Assembly: GCA_030631725.1 (NCBI GenBank)
Contig: DAOVKO010000088.1
Location: 1-8,272, forward strand
DNA: 8,272 bases
Reading direction: 5' to 3'
Origin: Actinomycetes bacterium
GTDB lineage: Bacteria; Planctomycetota; Phycisphaerae; JAACET01
Part shown: positions 6,328 through 8,272 of the stretch, one piece after another
Position numbering within the stretch: position 1 is the stretch's first letter
Layout of the letters: each line of letters starts with the position of its first letter
Notes under the pieces: model-generated
What the model was told of the DNA's origin: nothing
The model's input: only the letters and a program-made list of their open reading frames with translations
The model's database searches: none
Position numbers and translations under genes: made by a program

Positions 6328-7977
6328 TTAGGACCAATGGTCCTTCAATTCCAGTACTCCTGAGCCACCTACCGGTTTTACGACTTCTGCGGCCACGGCT
6401 TGGCCCTGAGGCCGATAGTATTGTTCGGCCAGGGCCTCGATGAGCTCCTGGGCCTGCTCGGCTTGGATGATGGCAATAATCGCCCCGCCCAAGCCCGCCC
6501 CCACCAGGCCGCTGCCCAGAACCCCGGGCACCTTCCTGGCTATATCGACCAGGGCATCCTGCTCTTTAGTGCTGACGTTGTACCCGCCGGGTTGGCGCCA
6601 GAGCCGGGAGCGTTCCACCTTGACCGGGTCATTGGAATTACAGGCCGCGATCAGGCCGTCCAGCTGGGCATCGGATATGCTGTTATCATGGGCGAGCCGC
6701 TTGCCTTCGACCAAGCGGCTGACGCGGTCACCCTCGTGGGAAATGTTGACCAGTTCCCCGAAGCCTTTCAGGTCGCCCTTACGAATCAGCTCGCCGGCCA
6801 TTTCGCTGCGAATGCACTCGGTGATCCCATAGGTACAGACCTGCCGTATGCGGTAGCCTTCACTGGGGGGGGCGTGAGTGCGGAAGGTCTGCTCGATCAA
6901 ATCCCGCTGGCCGGGAAGTTCAGCCAGGATTTCTGCTCGGCTGCAACATAGGGGTAGGCTGCGGATCATCCGATAGATTCCGGCTTCGTCCAGCCCAAGC
7001 TTCCGGGGATTCACATCCCGCAGATGTTCCATCTTAGCTGCATAGTTAGGGAAATTCCGCCGCAGCATCAGCAACCCGAAGACATAGGAGGCCACTCGCT
7101 CGTTGAAGATGTCGCGGGCGTTGCCCTGTTTTCTGGCCTGGACCAGGCTGTCGGCCAGCACAATGCTGTAGTCATCTGGGAAAAACTCGGCAGTGACCGA
7201 AAAAGGGAACGAGCCGATGTGCAGGATGTGATTCTTTTGGCCGAACTTGATGGCCGCGTGGTCCCCGCCACCGCCTCTGGTACCCACGTACCATTCGGCC
7301 AGCCTGCAAGCCTCGACCATCTCCAGGGGCCGTATTTCCAGGGCGTTGACCTTCATGCAGGCTTCCATGGCTCCGACCACGATGGCCGAGGAGCTGCTCA
7401 GGCCCGCCGCCCTGGGAATGTTGCCCTTGACCGCTACGTTCATGCCCCGCAGTCGCGGCTCAAATGTGCCCTCGGCTGTAGTATGCAGGTGCTGCAGATA
7501 AAGGACCGCTGCCTTTACGCAGTTCGACCAGTCTGCGGTGCGGCCCTGCCTGCGGCGATTCTCAAGCTCCTGCTGGGTCCATGAGTCCCAGTCGGATATT
7601 CTCTTCTTGGGAAGCTCTCGGGAAATCCTAAAACTCGTCGGCCCAAACAAATTCGGCTCGGCATTGCGAAGCTCAACCACGTCATCCTCGCGCGGCTGGA
7701 CCACAAAGAAAACTTCCTTTATGGCCATCGGATTGACGAAGCCCCCCCGATGGTCCACGTGCATGCCCATCAGGTTGACCCGGCCGGTCGAGCGGACTAC
7801 GAAAACATCGTGATCGGCACCGAACTCGCGAATAAAAGCCTCTGCCGCCTCCAGGCAAAGCCGGGCCTTTGCCGGAAGTTCAGATGTATCGGCGTATAAC
7901 CTTCCCAGGGCACGATACATCGGGCTCGATCTATCGTCCAGCATCCGGGCCAACTGTTGTGCTGATACCATCTGCAT
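6328..7977 (-). CDS. GHMP-family sugar kinase, galactokinase-like, long form
   Basis: GHMP kinases use ATP to phosphorylate small alcohols; the galactokinase branch makes sugar-1-phosphates. Numbered from the ATG at 7977 (549 aa): the galactokinase-type signature GRVNLMGMHVDHRGG is at 65-79, the ATP-binding GLSSSSA at 192-198, GGGGDHAAI with the likely catalytic base D239 at 235-243, and the third motif GSGLVGAGLGG at 488-498. Two points differ from GalK: GEHxDY reads GMHVDH, and the length is about 150 residues above the usual 390. The excess comes from about 60 N-terminal residues and a longer middle part (about 290-440). The start is uncertain: TTG 7989, ATG 7977 and ATG 7971 all lack a clear ribosome site. 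N-acetylhexosamine or another hexose may be the substrate. GC content is visibly higher than in the next genes (about 60% in two 60-base lines sampled by hand), and 287 bp separate them, so operon membership is doubtful. Confidence 0.88.
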   Translation of the reverse strand: MQMVSAQQLARMLDDRSSPMYRALGRLYADTSELPAKARLCLEAAEAFIREFGADHDVFVVRSTGRVNLMGMHVDHRGGFVNPMAIKEVFFVVQPREDDVVELRNAEPNLFGPTSFRISRELPKKRISDWDSWTQQELENRRRQGRTADWSNCVKAAVLYLQHLHTTAEGTFEPRLRGMNVAVKGNIPRAAGLSSSSAIVVGAMEACMKVNALEIRPLEMVEACRLAEWYVGTRGGGGDHAAIKFGQKNHILHIGSFPFSVTAEFFPDDYSIVLADSLVQARKQGNARDIFNERVASYVFGLLMLRRNFPNYAAKMEHLRDVNPRKLGLDEAGIYRMIRSLPLCCSRAEILAELPGQRDLIEQTFRTHAPPSEGYRIRQVCTYGITECIRSEMAGELIRKGDLKGFGELVNISHEGDRVSRLVEGKRLAHDNSISDAQLDGLIAACNSNDPVKVERSRLWRQPGGYNVSTKEQDALVDIARKVPGVLGSGLVGAGLGGAIIAIIQAEQAQELIEALAEQYYRPQGQAVAAEVVKPVGGSGVLELKDHWS

Positions 7978-8116
7978 ATCAAAAATCAAAATCCGAATAG
8001 GCTGTAGGCTTTAGACTGGAGGCTGTAGGAAGCCATCGTCTCTGCTTTGCTATAGTCTCCAGCCTACAGTCTCCAGCCTCAGTTGTCATTTTTCATTTTG
8101 ATCTTTTATTTTTGAT
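7978..8116. repeat. Imperfect inverted repeat between plsY and the kinase
   Basis: Both ends carry an AT-rich motif in opposite orientation: ATCAAAAATCAAAAT at 7979-7993 on the plus strand, and ATCAAAAATAAAAGATCAAA on the minus strand near 8097-8116. Inside are GC-richer arms, 8013-8029 and 8063-8079, which pair at 15 of 17 positions around a 33-base loop. The right arm contains a tandem duplication of AGTCTCCAGCCT (8054-8065 and 8068-8079), and the left arm holds GGCTGTAGG twice (8000-8008, 8021-8029). No reading frame of its own is seen. It could be a MITE-like or REP-like element, or a terminator/attenuator for plsY. It also supplies the last codons of plsY and the region in front of the kinase start. 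Confidence 0.6.
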
Positions 8117-8272
8117 TTGCCTATCTGGTGCTCTTGGCCGGTCAGAAGTCGGCTAATATTAGCCCGGTGGCGGATGATGATCAGCACCGGCAGCAGGCAG
8201 GCGGCAACCAGCAGGGGCCATTGGCTTTGGAGCGACCAGGGGGAAATAATCCAACGCGGCTGATCGAATATC
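8086..8272 (-). CDS. plsY: PlsY, acyl-phosphate:glycerol-3-phosphate acyltransferase, C-terminal part
   Basis: PlsY is an inner-membrane protein that moves an acyl group from acyl-phosphate to glycerol-3-phosphate, the first acylation in phospholipid synthesis. Only the last 61 codons lie in the window; the 5' part is beyond the right edge. What is seen is a hydrophobic segment (WPLLVAACLLPVLIII), the final membrane helix, followed by RHRANISRLLTGQEHQIG, the typical PlsY ending (IRHRxNIxRLLxGxE). The last 11 or so residues (KSKIKDQNEK) are an unusual Lys-rich tail encoded by the AT-rich edge of the intergenic repeat. This suggests that the repeat replaced the original stop region. It is a housekeeping gene, unlikely to be linked in function to the sugar genes. 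Confidence 0.88.
   Translation of the reverse strand, partial: IFDQPRWIISPWSLQSQWPLLVAACLLPVLIIIRHRANISRLLTGQEHQIGKSKIKDQNEK

Noticed and set aside
6330..6344. AGGACC/GGTCCT palindrome at the kinase stop codon
   Set aside because: Only 6 bp with a 3-base loop and no T-run; it lies mostly in the last codons.
6400..7584. Long plus-strand open frames opposite the kinase
   Set aside because: Typical shadow frames of a GC-rich gene; the minus strand has all the GHMP motifs.

Overview
The window looks like bacterial chromosome of middling GC content. It carries six protein-coding genes, all read on the minus strand, so the genetic order runs from the right edge to the left. The right edge holds the 3' end of plsY (phospholipid synthesis). 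It is followed by a sugar kinase of the galactokinase/GHMP type, then a four-gene block (Gfo/Idh oxidoreductase, class III aminotransferase, glutamate dehydrogenase, NagA-type amidohydrolase), and finally a LacI-family regulator that runs off the left edge. The unusually long GalK-like kinase beside plsY and the AT-rich 'ATCAAAAAT' intergenic repeat remind me of Phycisphaerae-like planctomycetes. That is a weak guess: there is no rRNA or taxon marker here.

Layout, right to left. plsY ends at 8086. The plsY-kinase gap holds an imperfect inverted repeat (about 7978-8116) whose outer part also encodes the last residues of PlsY. The kinase (7977-6328) is visibly GC-richer than the genes after it. 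A 287-bp gap (6041-6327) holds a strong 9-bp-stem hairpin and a good sigma70-type promoter for the four-gene block. Those four genes are tightly packed (gaps of 44 and 21 bp, then 17 bp with the preferred start), so they probably form one operon. A 410-bp gap then holds a near-consensus promoter for the LacI-type gene. A set of GTTANC half-sites lies on its transcription start, which points to autoregulation.

How the genes may work together (inference): NagA-family enzymes remove acetyl groups from N-acetylated amino sugars. Here the usual partner NagB, a deaminating isomerase, is absent from the window. Instead there is a PLP aminotransferase, a glutamate dehydrogenase that could recycle glutamate to 2-oxoglutarate, and a sugar-type Gfo/Idh dehydrogenase. 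This reads as an amino-sugar or aminocyclitol pathway that takes nitrogen off (or puts it on) by transamination, under LacI-type control. The NagA homologue is odd in two ways: it lacks the beta-sandwich domain, and the catalytic aspartate of the family is a glycine. The kinase also has a changed sugar-binding signature. Substrates cannot be read from sequence alone.
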